Below, piece after piece: positions 6,791 through 14,901 of a stretch of DNA of 64,000 bases. Within the stretch, counting starts at the first letter, position 1; each line of letters opens with the position of its first letter. Source of the DNA: VXNE01 sp965208745 (GTDB taxonomy: Bacteria > Pseudomonadota > Gammaproteobacteria > Pseudomonadales > Azotimanducaceae); assembly GCA_965208745.1 (NCBI GenBank), contig CBDBPN010000004.1:4092001-4156000 (forward strand), written 5' to 3'. Under the pieces are notes generated by a model. It saw only the letters and a program-made list of their open reading frames with translations, was not told the DNA's origin and did no database searches. The translations under genes and the position numbers were made by a program.

Positions 6791-9142
6791 ATGTTCACCC
6801 TTGCCGGAATCCACGTCGTCGACCTCGGCACGCGCGCTTCCACGGCCTGGTGCTCGCGGCTGCTGGCCGACTTCGGCGCGGAGGTCCTGGCGGTGGAGCC
6901 CCCGGGTGGACATCCGCTACGCCGCCATCCCCCGTTCGATGCGGCGGGGCGCTCGATCGCGGCCCGGTACTTCCTGGCGAACAAGGCGTCGGTCCCGGCG
7001 GCCCAAGCGGCGCTGCTGGACGCGGCGGACGTGATCGTGACGAGCGGCCTCGACGCCGCGGGACTTGCGGACACACATCGGGACGCCATCGTCTGCGCGA
7101 TCACGCCCCACGGACTCACGGGCCGCTACTGCGATTTCCCGGGGAACGACCTGACGGCCGCCGCGCGTTCGGGATGGGCGTCCGTCAACGGCCTCGCGGG
7201 CCGGCCGCCGCTCAAGGGCAGCGGCTACCAGGCGTCCCTCCAGGCCGGGACGGTGGCTTGGGGCACGGTCGTATGCGCGCTGATCGAGCGGCTCGCCAAC
7301 GAAAGTCCCGGACAACTGATCGACGTCTCCGAGTTCGAGACCCTCGTGTCGACCTTCGCGCCCGCGCCGCTGCGCGTGCAGACCGCGGGTTTCGTCTGGT
7401 CCCGCCGGGAGCAGGTGGACATGAACGAGGGTCCGGTTCCCGTCAACGACGGACACTTCGCCCTGCTGATCTCGCGTCCGCACTTCTGGATCCGCGCGAT
7501 GGAAGTGCTCGGCCTGCCGGACCTCGCGCGGGACGAGGAACTGCAGCAGCCCGGCCTGCGGCACAAGTTCAAGGACCGGTTCGTCGACCGCGTCGAGGAA
7601 CGGATGGCCGGGTGGGACCGCCAGGCGCTGTTCGACGCCCTGGCCCGCGAACGGGTCGTCGCCGGTCCCGTGTTCCGCATGGACGAGATGGCGGACAACC
7701 CGCAGTTCGAGGGCCGCGGCTTCTTCGTCGAGTCACCGGAGGGGGCACGCTTCCCCGGGCCTCCCGCGCGCATGGGCAGGAGCGGCTGGGCGCTGTCGCG
7801 GGAGATGGGCGAGGTTGGGGCGGACCGCTCCGCATTCGAGGCCGCGGGCATCGGGTCGGTGACCCCGGTGCGCGCCGGTCAGGGCGTCCTCGCCGCGTCG
7901 GGCCAGGGTCCGCTGGGAGGTTTCCGGGGTCTGGTCCTGACCCAGGCGTGGGCCGGGACCTACGCCACGGAACTCCTGGCGCTCCTCGGCGCGGAAGTGA
8001 TCCAGGTCGAGGGGCGCACGCGCATCGACAGTTGGCGGGGCGGCTTTCGCAATCCCGTGCCGAAGCTGCTCCGGGACGTGCCCACCGCGCGCCGCCCATG
8101 GAACTGCAGCCCGATGTACAACTCGGTCAACCTCAACAAGCAGGCCATCACCCTCGACCTGTCCAAACCTGAGGGTGTGGCGCTGTTCAAGGGGCTCGTC
8201 GCCCACGTCGACTTCGTGGCCGAGAACTTCTCGCCCCGCGTCATGGGCAACCTGGGCATCGACTACGAGTCCCTGACCCGCGTCCGGCCGGACCTCGTCA
8301 TGGCGAGTCTGTCCGCGTACGGCGCGACGGGGCCCTGGGCGAACGTGCCGGGGATCGGCGGCACCATCGAGCCCTCGTCCGGCATGTCGTCGCTCCTCGG
8401 CTACGAAGGCGGGGCGCCGCAGAACTCGGGGCAGATGTATCCGGATCCGGTGGCGGGCATGTATGGCTTCGGCGCTATCTCCACGGCGCTCCTGCACCGC
8501 GACCGCACCGGCGAAGGGCAGTACATCGACCTGTCCATGCAGGAAGCGAACTTCACCTTCGTGGGCGACGCCTGGCTCGAGTTCGAGGTGACGGGAGCGG
8601 TGCGCGGTCCGCTCGGCAACCGACACCCGCTCCACGCGCCGCACGGCGTCTATCGCGTCGCCGGCGAAGACCAGTGGATCGCGGTCTCCGCGGAGACCGA
8701 CGCACAGTGGAGAGCGTGCCGCGGCGTTCTTGGGATCACCGCGGACGCTTGGCCGGACGAGACCGACCGCAAGGCGGACGAGTTGGCGGTGGACGCCGCC
8801 GTGTCAGCGGCCGCGGCGCGTTGGGACAAGGAGGAACTCGAACGGGCGCTGTGCGATGCGGGGGTTCCGGCGGCCGCAGTTCGGGGTGCGGACGAAGTGG
8901 TGGGCGATACCTTGCTCCGCGAGCGCGCCCACCTGGTGCAAGTAACGCACCCGGAGACCGGACCTCTTTGGCAGAGCGGCCTGCCGGCCATCCTGAGCGG
9001 GACCCCGGGCGGTGTGACGCGTCCCGCGCCGTGCCTTGGGGAGCACTCCTTCGAGGTGTTCGAGCGCTTCCTGGGCATGCGGCGCCCGGAATACGACGCG
9101 CTGGTCGAGCGCGGTATCACCGGCGAGGGGGAGTACCCTTGA
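6791..9142 (+). CDS. Two-domain CaiB/BaiF-type CoA transferase
   Basis: This is a 783-residue protein made of two family III CoA-transferase modules, about residues 1-375 and 376-783. Members move CoA between carboxylic acids. The second module keeps the key features: an AWAGTYATELLALLGAEVI-type N-terminus, LNKQAITLDLSKPEG, and the catalytic aspartate in PDPVAGMYG (Asp552). The first module has the same fold signatures (VVDLGTRAS, ADFGAEVLAVEPP), but the matching position reads SLQAG (149-153) without the Asp, so it is probably a structural half. The ATG at 6791 begins exactly where the family does. The substrate cannot be told. The gene is monocistronic, with a sulfatase divergent and a toxin-antitoxin pair downstream on the other strand. 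Confidence 0.9.
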   Translation: MFTLAGIHVVDLGTRASTAWCSRLLADFGAEVLAVEPPGGHPLRRHPPFDAAGRSIAARYFLANKASVPAAQAALLDAADVIVTSGLDAAGLADTHRDAIVCAITPHGLTGRYCDFPGNDLTAAARSGWASVNGLAGRPPLKGSGYQASLQAGTVAWGTVVCALIERLANESPGQLIDVSEFETLVSTFAPAPLRVQTAGFVWSRREQVDMNEGPVPVNDGHFALLISRPHFWIRAMEVLGLPDLARDEELQQPGLRHKFKDRFVDRVEERMAGWDRQALFDALARERVVAGPVFRMDEMADNPQFEGRGFFVESPEGARFPGPPARMGRSGWALSREMGEVGADRSAFEAAGIGSVTPVRAGQGVLAASGQGPLGGFRGLVLTQAWAGTYATELLALLGAEVIQVEGRTRIDSWRGGFRNPVPKLLRDVPTARRPWNCSPMYNSVNLNKQAITLDLSKPEGVALFKGLVAHVDFVAENFSPRVMGNLGIDYESLTRVRPDLVMASLSAYGATGPWANVPGIGGTIEPSSGMSSLLGYEGGAPQNSGQMYPDPVAGMYGFGAISTALLHRDRTGEGQYIDLSMQEANFTFVGDAWLEFEVTGAVRGPLGNRHPLHAPHGVYRVAGEDQWIAVSAETDAQWRACRGVLGITADAWPDETDRKADELAVDAAVSAAAARWDKEELERALCDAGVPAAAVRGADEVVGDTLLRERAHLVQVTHPETGPLWQSGLPAILSGTPGGVTRPAPCLGEHSFEVFERFLGMRRPEYDALVERGITGEGEYP

Positions 9143-9169
9143 ACCGGGCGTACGCCTCTGTCGCTTCGC

Positions 9170-9595
9170 TCACGGCTTGGCCCACGGATCGACCAGTTCG
9201 ATCTCCATGTCCGCGAAGTCCCGAACGTTCCGCGTTGCGACCGTCAGGCCTCGAGATCGCGCGATCGCGGCGATCTGGCAGTTGGCTGGCGCGACGGGGC
9301 GACCGGCAATACGGCGGGAGGCGGCGATGTTCGCGTATTCGCGTGCGGCGCGGCTGTCGAACGGCAGCAGCCTGTCCTCGAAGTCTTCCCGCAGAATCGC
9401 CTCCACCGCGCCGGCCAGCGCGTCCCGCCGCCGTCCAGCCGGCAGCAGCGCAACGCCGTAGCGCAGCTCCGCCTCGCCAACTGCCGAGAAACACAGATCC
9501 GCCGCCTCATGACCTGCGACCCAGCGCTCTACCGTGGGATTCGGAGACGGGCGCAGCAGTTCGGAAACGACATTGGTGTCCAACAGCACGGCCAT
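9170..9595 (-). CDS. PIN-domain toxin (VapC/FitB type)
   Basis: This 141-residue PIN-domain ribonuclease is the toxin of a type II toxin-antitoxin pair. The family's acidic residues are visible: Asp6 in LLDTNVVSELLRP, the Glu of AVGEAELRYG, and the C-terminal Asp of TVATRNVRDFADMEIELVDPW. The length and the VSELLR start are typical of FitB. It lies 9 bases downstream of the antitoxin gene and is presumably repressed by the antitoxin-toxin complex. Confidence 0.9.
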   Translation of the reverse strand: MAVLLDTNVVSELLRPSPNPTVERWVAGHEAADLCFSAVGEAELRYGVALLPAGRRRDALAGAVEAILREDFEDRLLPFDSRAAREYANIAASRRIAGRPVAPANCQIAAIARSRGLTVATRNVRDFADMEIELVDPWAKP

Positions 9596-9604
9596 CTTGT
9601 CGGC

Positions 9605-9847
9605 TCAGTCGAACGACGGGGGCTCGCGGGCCGGCTCCCGTGGCGGCAGCTCAAGCTCCACGCCGCCAAGCGGCGCGATCCGGGCGCGTATGGCAGCGGC
9701 CAGATTGCGAGCGTGCGGCTTTTGCTCGACGGCGTCGCGCAGAATCAGCCGCGCTTCCTCCTCCATGGACCGCCCGTTACCGGCGGCCCGCACGCGCAAC
9801 CTGGTCTTCACCTCGTCGTCCAGATTGCGGATCGTGATACTGGCCAT
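9605..9847 (-). CDS. Ribbon-helix-helix antitoxin (FitA type)
   Basis: This 80-residue DNA-binding antitoxin is partner to the PIN toxin just downstream. The N-terminus MASITIRNLDDEVKTRLRVR is a classical ribbon-helix-helix strand and helix, followed by SMEEEARLILRDAV. The C-terminal half (from about residue 50) would wrap and inhibit the toxin. A GGAGGT ribosome-binding site lies just before the ATG. The pair is probably autoregulated from the region to the right of 9847. Confidence 0.88.
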   Translation of the reverse strand: MASITIRNLDDEVKTRLRVRAAGNGRSMEEEARLILRDAVEQKPHARNLAAAIRARIAPLGGVELELPPREPAREPPSFD

Positions 9848-10018
9848 GGACCTGTTGCACCTCCTTCGCTGCCCGCAATGTACGCGGCGATTGCGATGCC
9901 ATCAAGCAGGTAGCCGCTCACCGGGAACACCCTCTCAGTGACTGGCCGAAAGCCACCGGCCGCCATGCCACACACCGGCACTTGCCCCCCGGGTCGCCCG
10001 TCCGACAAACTCCCGGAC

Positions 10019-10840
10019 ATGAGCGACGTCCTCTACGAAGTCACAAACCACGTGGCGCGCATCACCGCGAACCGACCGCGCTACCGCAACGCGCAGAGCC
10101 GCCGGCTGCTGGAAGACCTCGATGCCGCATTCGCGGACGCCGCGGCGGACCGCGATGTCCACGTCATCGCGCTTTTCGGCGCGGGCGAGCACTTCTCTGG
10201 CGGGCACGACCTGGGGACGCCGGACGAACTGGCAGACCGCGAGGAGCGGCCGCTGCAGGAGGGGCTGCGCGGCGTCTTCGATCACTCCCGCGAGCAGTTC
10301 GTCGAGAAGTCGATGCGCTGGCGCAACGTGCCGAAGCCGACCATCGCCGGCGTGCAGGGGTACTGCATCTTCGGCGGCTGGATCGTCGCGTCGGCCATGG
10401 ACATCGTCTATGCGGCGGAGTCGGCGATGTTCCTGGGCTCGAACTTCCAGTTCTTCACCGTGCCCTGGGACGTGCATCCGCGCAAGGCCAAGGAGTTCCT
10501 GTTCGAGTCCCGCTTCATCGACGCGGAGGAGGCGGCCCGGCTCGGGCTCGTCAATCGGGTGGTGCCTCGCGACCGTCTCGAAGCGGAGGTCCTGGAGTAC
10601 GCCGAACGCGTCGCGCGCAACGATCCCTTCCAGCTCCGGATGATCAAGCTCGCGGTAAACCAGATGCAGGACGGCCAGGGCTTCCACGCCCACATCACGG
10701 GCGCCCACGCCATGCACGTGCTCTCCGCGCAGGGGGAGCGGGACCCGGATTACGCCCTCAAGGTGCCGGCGGGACGCCGCAGGCCCATGGTGCAGCGCGC
10801 CATGGAACACTATGAAGCCGCGAAGCGCAGGGACGGGTAA
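10019..10840 (+). CDS. Enoyl-CoA hydratase/isomerase family protein
   Basis: This is a 273-residue crotonase-fold enzyme acting on acyl-CoA thioesters. The oxyanion-hole segment GAGEHFSGGHDL and the second crotonase segment KPTIAGVQGYCIFGGWIVASAMDIVYAAESAMF are present, as is the C-terminal SAQGERDPDYALKV tail. The usual catalytic Glu positions are not obvious, so whether it hydrates, isomerises or hydrolyses is open. The start at 10019 (MSDVLYEV) matches the family beginning. The end overlaps the next gene by 29 bases, so the two are probably cotranscribed. Confidence 0.88.
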   Translation: MSDVLYEVTNHVARITANRPRYRNAQSRRLLEDLDAAFADAAADRDVHVIALFGAGEHFSGGHDLGTPDELADREERPLQEGLRGVFDHSREQFVEKSMRWRNVPKPTIAGVQGYCIFGGWIVASAMDIVYAAESAMFLGSNFQFFTVPWDVHPRKAKEFLFESRFIDAEEAARLGLVNRVVPRDRLEAEVLEYAERVARNDPFQLRMIKLAVNQMQDGQGFHAHITGAHAMHVLSAQGERDPDYALKVPAGRRRPMVQRAMEHYEAAKRRDG

Positions 10841-11312
10841 CGCTCCGGCCCGCGGCGACCGCGCGGTACGCACGGCGCTGACGGAACTGCCGGAAGCGGA
10901 GGTGCGGGCGCTGCTCGACCTGCCGACGTCGGCGGTGATCGCCTTCGTCGATGGGAAGGGCTACCCACGGCTGGTGCCCTGCTGGTTCCTGTGGTGGGAG
11001 GACGCCTTCTACACGACTAGCGGTGCTGACAAGTTCCACGTGCGTTCGATTCGCGCGAACCCGCGCGGGTCCTTCTGCGTGGAGCGCCAGGAGTTGACGG
11101 TGGAACGGATGTCCAACCGCCAGGTGAAGGGCGTGGGCACGTTCGAGATCCTGGAGACCGGCGTGGCGGAATGGGGCGCGCGGATTCGCCGCAAGTACCT
11201 CGGGTCGACGCCGTGGCCGGTGACAACCGAAGCGGAGGGCCGCGTCGTGCTCCGACTGGCTCCCGGGCGCCTCAGCGCGCACGGAGGCGATTTCACGCTG
11301 TCGCGCGCGTAA
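10812..11312 (+). CDS. Pyridoxamine 5'-phosphate oxidase-like flavoprotein
   Basis: This 166-residue split beta-barrel protein belongs to the PNPOx-like FMN/F420-binding superfamily. Typical pieces are PTSAVIAFVDGKGYPRLVPCWFLWW, then DAFYTTSGADKFHVRSIRANPRGSFCVE and the C-terminal GRVVLRLAPGRLSAH. These proteins bind flavin or a related cofactor and reduce or oxidise small molecules; the substrate is unknown. It overlaps the crotonase gene by 29 bases, and its 3' end overlaps the convergent mnmH gene by 20 bases. Confidence 0.82.
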   Translation: MKPRSAGTGNAPARGDRAVRTALTELPEAEVRALLDLPTSAVIAFVDGKGYPRLVPCWFLWWEDAFYTTSGADKFHVRSIRANPRGSFCVERQELTVERMSNRQVKGVGTFEILETGVAEWGARIRRKYLGSTPWPVTTEAEGRVVLRLAPGRLSAHGGDFTLSRA

Positions 11313-12393
11313 GGTATTCCGCCACCTCGTCCCGTCCGCCGCGCAGGACGATGCGGTTTTCTTTCCGCGAGAGCTGGTAGTCGTACATCGGGTCGTAGTA
11401 CCAGTCCAGGAGCATGGCGATCCAGGCATGGTGCCGGTCGGGTGTCCCGCGCTCGAAGGCCTCCTGCATCACCTCCTTCACTGCGGTGTGGCGTTCCCCG
11501 CCGAGGCGGCGCCGGATGTTGTCGAGGGCCTGCTCGAGGCGAGTCCGGGCACCGGTGTCCGCGGCGACGTAGCCGCGGTAGATGTTCTCGATGCGGTCCT
11601 CGCGGGCGATCTCGACCACTACGACGGGCGCTTCCTGCATGCCCTCGAAGACCCTGCCGGGGACGGCCAGCCGCCCGATCGTGCGGCTCTCGTCCTCGAT
11701 CGCGATCGGGGCGTTGGGCGAAGTCCCGGCGTCGCGCGTCAACCGCAGGATACGCACGGCCAGGGCGTTCTCGAAAGCGATCGGCGGGGGCTGTGGCGTG
11801 TCCCGCTTGCCGAAGGCCGAGCCCCGGTGGTTGGCCAGCCCTTCGAGATCCACGTGGCGCGGAATCGCGGTCAGAGTGCCTGTCTTGTCGGCGCCGGCGC
11901 GCCCGGCGAGCACGATCCAGGGTGTGTCCCGGCCCAGGGTCCTGAGGCAAAAGCTCCGGAGCGCCTTGAAGCCGCCGGCGACCCGGGGCACGGTGCAGCC
12001 AGAGGCGCCGAGCCAGTCCTGGGCGATCTCCGACCGCAGCCCTCCCCGCCAGCAGTAGAGCGCGCCGTCGGAATGCCGCTCCGCCCAGGCGCGCCACGCC
12101 GCGGTGCGCCGCTCCCGGGTGTCTCCCGACACGAGGTCGTGACCGAGTTCGAGCGCCGCTGCGCCCCCTGCCTCCTTGTACCGAATGCCGACCCGGTGCC
12201 GCTCGTCGTCGGTGAGCAGCGGCAGGTTGACGGCCTCGGGAAACGCGCCCCGCGCGAACTCGCCCGGTGAACGCACGTCCAGCAGTGGTGTGCCACCCGC
12301 CAGGAGGCGCTCGTACTCGGACGTCAGGTTGGCCAAAGCGTCTGGCCCCGCTGGATCAGGGGACGTTGGGATCCGTGATGGTTTCCCCGGCAC
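11293..12393 (-). CDS. mnmH: tRNA 2-selenouridine synthase MnmH (SelU/YbbB)
   Basis: This 366-residue enzyme replaces sulfur by selenium in the wobble 2-thiouridine of tRNAs, using selenophosphate, after geranylation of the thiouridine. An N-terminal rhodanese domain (residues 25-135) holds the catalytic Cys114 in ALYCWRGGLRSE. A P-loop follows at residues 164-171. It reads GRAGADKT, where the family usually has a G-S-G-K-T/S ending, a mild departure. The tail KEVMQEAFERG...WIAMLLDWYYDPMYDYQL is diagnostic. It implies that the cell makes selenophosphate, which supports the selenoprotein at 19.0-20.1 kb. The start overlaps the end of the upstream lipoprotein gene by 38 bases. Confidence 0.92.
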   Translation of the reverse strand: MPGKPSRIPTSPDPAGPDALANLTSEYERLLAGGTPLLDVRSPGEFARGAFPEAVNLPLLTDDERHRVGIRYKEAGGAAALELGHDLVSGDTRERRTAAWRAWAERHSDGALYCWRGGLRSEIAQDWLGASGCTVPRVAGGFKALRSFCLRTLGRDTPWIVLAGRAGADKTGTLTAIPRHVDLEGLANHRGSAFGKRDTPQPPPIAFENALAVRILRLTRDAGTSPNAPIAIEDESRTIGRLAVPGRVFEGMQEAPVVVVEIAREDRIENIYRGYVAADTGARTRLEQALDNIRRRLGGERHTAVKEVMQEAFERGTPDRHHAWIAMLLDWYYDPMYDYQLSRKENRIVLRGGRDEVAEYLTRATA

Positions 12394-14056
12394 GAAACGA
12401 CCCCAGGTGCCGTTCCAGTTCCTCGATCACCTCGGTCATCTCGGCGTCGTTCGCCTCCTTGAGCGCTTCCTCCTGCAGGGCGACGGCCCGGCCGAAGTCG
12501 CCGTTGGCGGCGTACGCGGCGGCCCAGGTGTCCAGGTAGGCCGGATTCCGCCGGGCGACGTCGTCCCGGTTCATCATCCGTTCCATGATGGCGAGCGCGT
12601 AGCGTGCGTCGCGCAGCCGCTCGATCTGGGTGACGGTGAGCCACCAGGCCACCTCGTTGACGATGCGGGCGTTCTCGGGCGAGGCCTTGACGGCGGACTT
12701 GAACCAGTTGCGCGCGCGCCGGTGACTCGCCTTCACGTGGATGCCCCGGGCGTGCATGTCCCCGAGCAGGAGCCGCGCCTCGGCCGCCGGACACGGGCGC
12801 CGCGTCGAGGTCTCGCCGCGGCACGGGTCGACGTCGTCCGCGAGTTCCCTGAGCCAGTCGAAAGCCTGGTTGGTGAACTCCTTCCCGACCGTCTCGCTCA
12901 TCAGGAAGCGGGCGTACTGGATCTTCGCCGTTTCGCTGTCGAGTCCGGCGGCGCGCAGGAAAAAGGCCTCGCTCAGGTCGTAGTCCGCCTCGACGCCGTG
13001 TCCGGCGACGTAGATCTGCGCGAGGAGCAGGGTGGCGTCGATGTTGTCGAGGTCGGCGGCCTGCTCGAGCAACGGGATGCCGAGGGCGGACTCTTCGGGT
13101 CCGTAGTACTCCGCCAGGTACAGTTCGGCGAGCTGGTACATCGCCTCGTCGGAACCCAAGGCCACGGCGTGGACGTAGTTCTGCATGACCAGCTCGAGGG
13201 CCTCCTCGCGGTCCGGGCCCTCGGGGAGGCGCTGCGCCTTGGCGAGATGCACGCGGGCGAGCATGAGGTTGGCGACGAGGTTGCCCCGCCGGCTCGCCGC
13301 GGACAGCCAGTCCCCCGCCTCGTCCAGCCTGTCCTCGGAGAAGAGAAAGCCGCCGATGTACACCTGGGCGGCCGGATCGTCGCGCCGCGCGAGCAGGCCG
13401 ATCAGGGCACCGGGCCGGAACTCCCTTCCGGGGGCTTCGCCGGCGACCGAATCGCGCACCGACGCGTAGGCCGCGCCGAGGTCGAAGAAGAGGTTCTGCA
13501 TGGGCCCTTCCGCGGGCTTGGCCGTCACCGCCAGCACAAACGGAAACTCGTCGGACGTCTGGTAGATGGAGCCCATCGGCTGGCGGCCGGTGGCCACCAG
13601 GTAGGCGTTGGCCTCGGCGGCGGACAGCACCACGTGGGGCTCTTCCCGGGTGCCGTCCCCGTCCATGGCGGCCACGATCCGGGACACCCATTGCCGGTGC
13701 TCGCGCGCCACTTCCTCCCGCTCGACGAACTCGTAGAACCGGACGAGGGCGTAGTGGCCGGCAACGCTGCCCTGGTAGCGGTCGAGAATCGCCGCGCCCA
13801 GGGGGCCAAGGCGCAGCGGCTCCTCGTCGACGAGCTGCATGGCCTGTTGTTCCAGGGACCCGAGCGCGTCGATCCGCTCCGCGAAATCCGGCGCCGCGGC
13901 GAACGCGCGACGCAGCTCCTCGACGTCCACGGTCTCGCCGGCGGCGATGGCGGCGGCGAGTTCTTCGTAGGTGGCGAGCGGACGTGTGACGCAACCGACG
14001 CAGGTGAGCAGAATCAGTGCGACGGAGAGGGCGCGCATCGCCGGAGTGTAGCGCAT
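12356..14056 (-). CDS. Sel1/TPR-repeat lipoprotein
   Basis: This 566-residue protein has a lipoprotein signal (MRYTPAMRALSVALILLTCV, then GC; lipobox LTCVGC) and several helical TPR/Sel1-like repeats between about residues 240 and 480, such as PAAQVYIGGFLFSEDRLDEA, EAMYQLAELYLAEYYGPEES and ATLLLAQIYVAGHGVEADYD. It ends with a TPR-like pair (DTWAAAYAANGDFGRAVALQ). Such envelope-anchored repeat proteins scaffold protein-protein contacts; no specific partner can be named. It is on the same strand as mnmH and overlaps it, so the two may be cotranscribed. Confidence 0.8.
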   Translation of the reverse strand: MRYTPAMRALSVALILLTCVGCVTRPLATYEELAAAIAAGETVDVEELRRAFAAAPDFAERIDALGSLEQQAMQLVDEEPLRLGPLGAAILDRYQGSVAGHYALVRFYEFVEREEVAREHRQWVSRIVAAMDGDGTREEPHVVLSAAEANAYLVATGRQPMGSIYQTSDEFPFVLAVTAKPAEGPMQNLFFDLGAAYASVRDSVAGEAPGREFRPGALIGLLARRDDPAAQVYIGGFLFSEDRLDEAGDWLSAASRRGNLVANLMLARVHLAKAQRLPEGPDREEALELVMQNYVHAVALGSDEAMYQLAELYLAEYYGPEESALGIPLLEQAADLDNIDATLLLAQIYVAGHGVEADYDLSEAFFLRAAGLDSETAKIQYARFLMSETVGKEFTNQAFDWLRELADDVDPCRGETSTRRPCPAAEARLLLGDMHARGIHVKASHRRARNWFKSAVKASPENARIVNEVAWWLTVTQIERLRDARYALAIMERMMNRDDVARRNPAYLDTWAAAYAANGDFGRAVALQEEALKEANDAEMTEVIEELERHLGSFRAGETITDPNVP

Positions 14057-14148
14057 CGGGTGGGGGGTTGGTCAGCGGTACGCGGCGCCGGAGCGCCGCC
14101 AGCGCGGGCCGTTCGCTGCTAAGATGGCGGCGAGAGAGGAGTTGCACC

Positions 14149-14802
14149 ATGCGCCTGAGATTCGAGCCCCGAATGCCCCGCCCGGAGGAGGCCCTGCCCG
14201 GTCGGGCCATGGAGATGCCGGTGCCCCCGGAGCACTTCGTGAACGGCCAGCGCATGCAGGCGCCGTTTCCGGAGGGCATGGAGCGCCTCGTCGTCGCCAT
14301 GGGCTGCTTCTGGGGCGCCGAGCGGATGTTCTGGCAGACCCCGGGGGTGTACGCCACGGCGGTCGGCTACGCCGGGGGCGTGACCCCCAACCCGATGTAC
14401 GAGGAGGTCTGCTCGGGGCTGACGGGGCACACGGAGGTGGTGCTCGCCGTGTTCGACCCCGAGACCGTGTCCTATGCCGAACTCCTCAAGGTGTTCTGGG
14501 AAGGCCACGACCCGACCCAGGGCATGCGCCAGGGGAACGACGTCGGCACGCAGTACCGCTCGGCGATCCACGTCATGGACCCAGCCCAGCGACGGGCGGC
14601 CGAAGATACGCGGGACGCCTACCAGCAGGCGCTGACCGCGGCGGGTTACGGCCGCATCACCACGGAGATCGAGGACGCACCGCCGTTCTACTACGCAGAG
14701 CACTACCACCAGCAGTACCTCGCCAAGGTGCCCCACGGGTACTGCGGGCTCGGGGGGACGGGGGTCGGCTGCGAGATCGAACCTCTGGTTACCTTGGGTT
14801 AA
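14149..14802 (+). CDS. msrA: Peptide methionine-(S)-S-oxide reductase MsrA
   Basis: This 217-residue repair enzyme reduces the S-epimer of methionine sulfoxide in proteins. The active-site motif MGCFWGAERMFW gives the catalytic Cys53. The family blocks GVYATAVGYAGG, GHTEVV, FDP, FWEGHDPTQGMRQGNDVGTQYRS and EHYHQQYLAKVPHGYCG follow in the right order. The extended N-terminus (about 45 residues) resembles the long form of MsrA. It is divergent from the Sel1-type lipoprotein gene. Confidence 0.95.
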   Translation: MRLRFEPRMPRPEEALPGRAMEMPVPPEHFVNGQRMQAPFPEGMERLVVAMGCFWGAERMFWQTPGVYATAVGYAGGVTPNPMYEEVCSGLTGHTEVVLAVFDPETVSYAELLKVFWEGHDPTQGMRQGNDVGTQYRSAIHVMDPAQRRAAEDTRDAYQQALTAAGYGRITTEIEDAPPFYYAEHYHQQYLAKVPHGYCGLGGTGVGCEIEPLVTLG

Positions 14803-14901
14803 AGCCACGTCGTCTTCCTCCTCCCGGCCCGGCCCGGTCGGCGCGCACGGCTACGGAGGCGCCTGCCGCGAGGCCGCGGCTGACGGTGCGGTCCCCGGTT
14901 C

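Noticed and set aside
5163..7034. A 623-residue plus-strand frame opposite the sulfatase
   Set aside because: It is a shadow of the sulfatase gene, which has its signature motif and signal peptide.
12176..14122. A 648-residue open frame on the plus strand opposite the Sel1-type lipoprotein
   Set aside because: It is antisense to a well-supported lipoprotein gene and has only the Val/Gly/Arg-rich composition expected from the reverse complement of GC-rich codons, with no domain.
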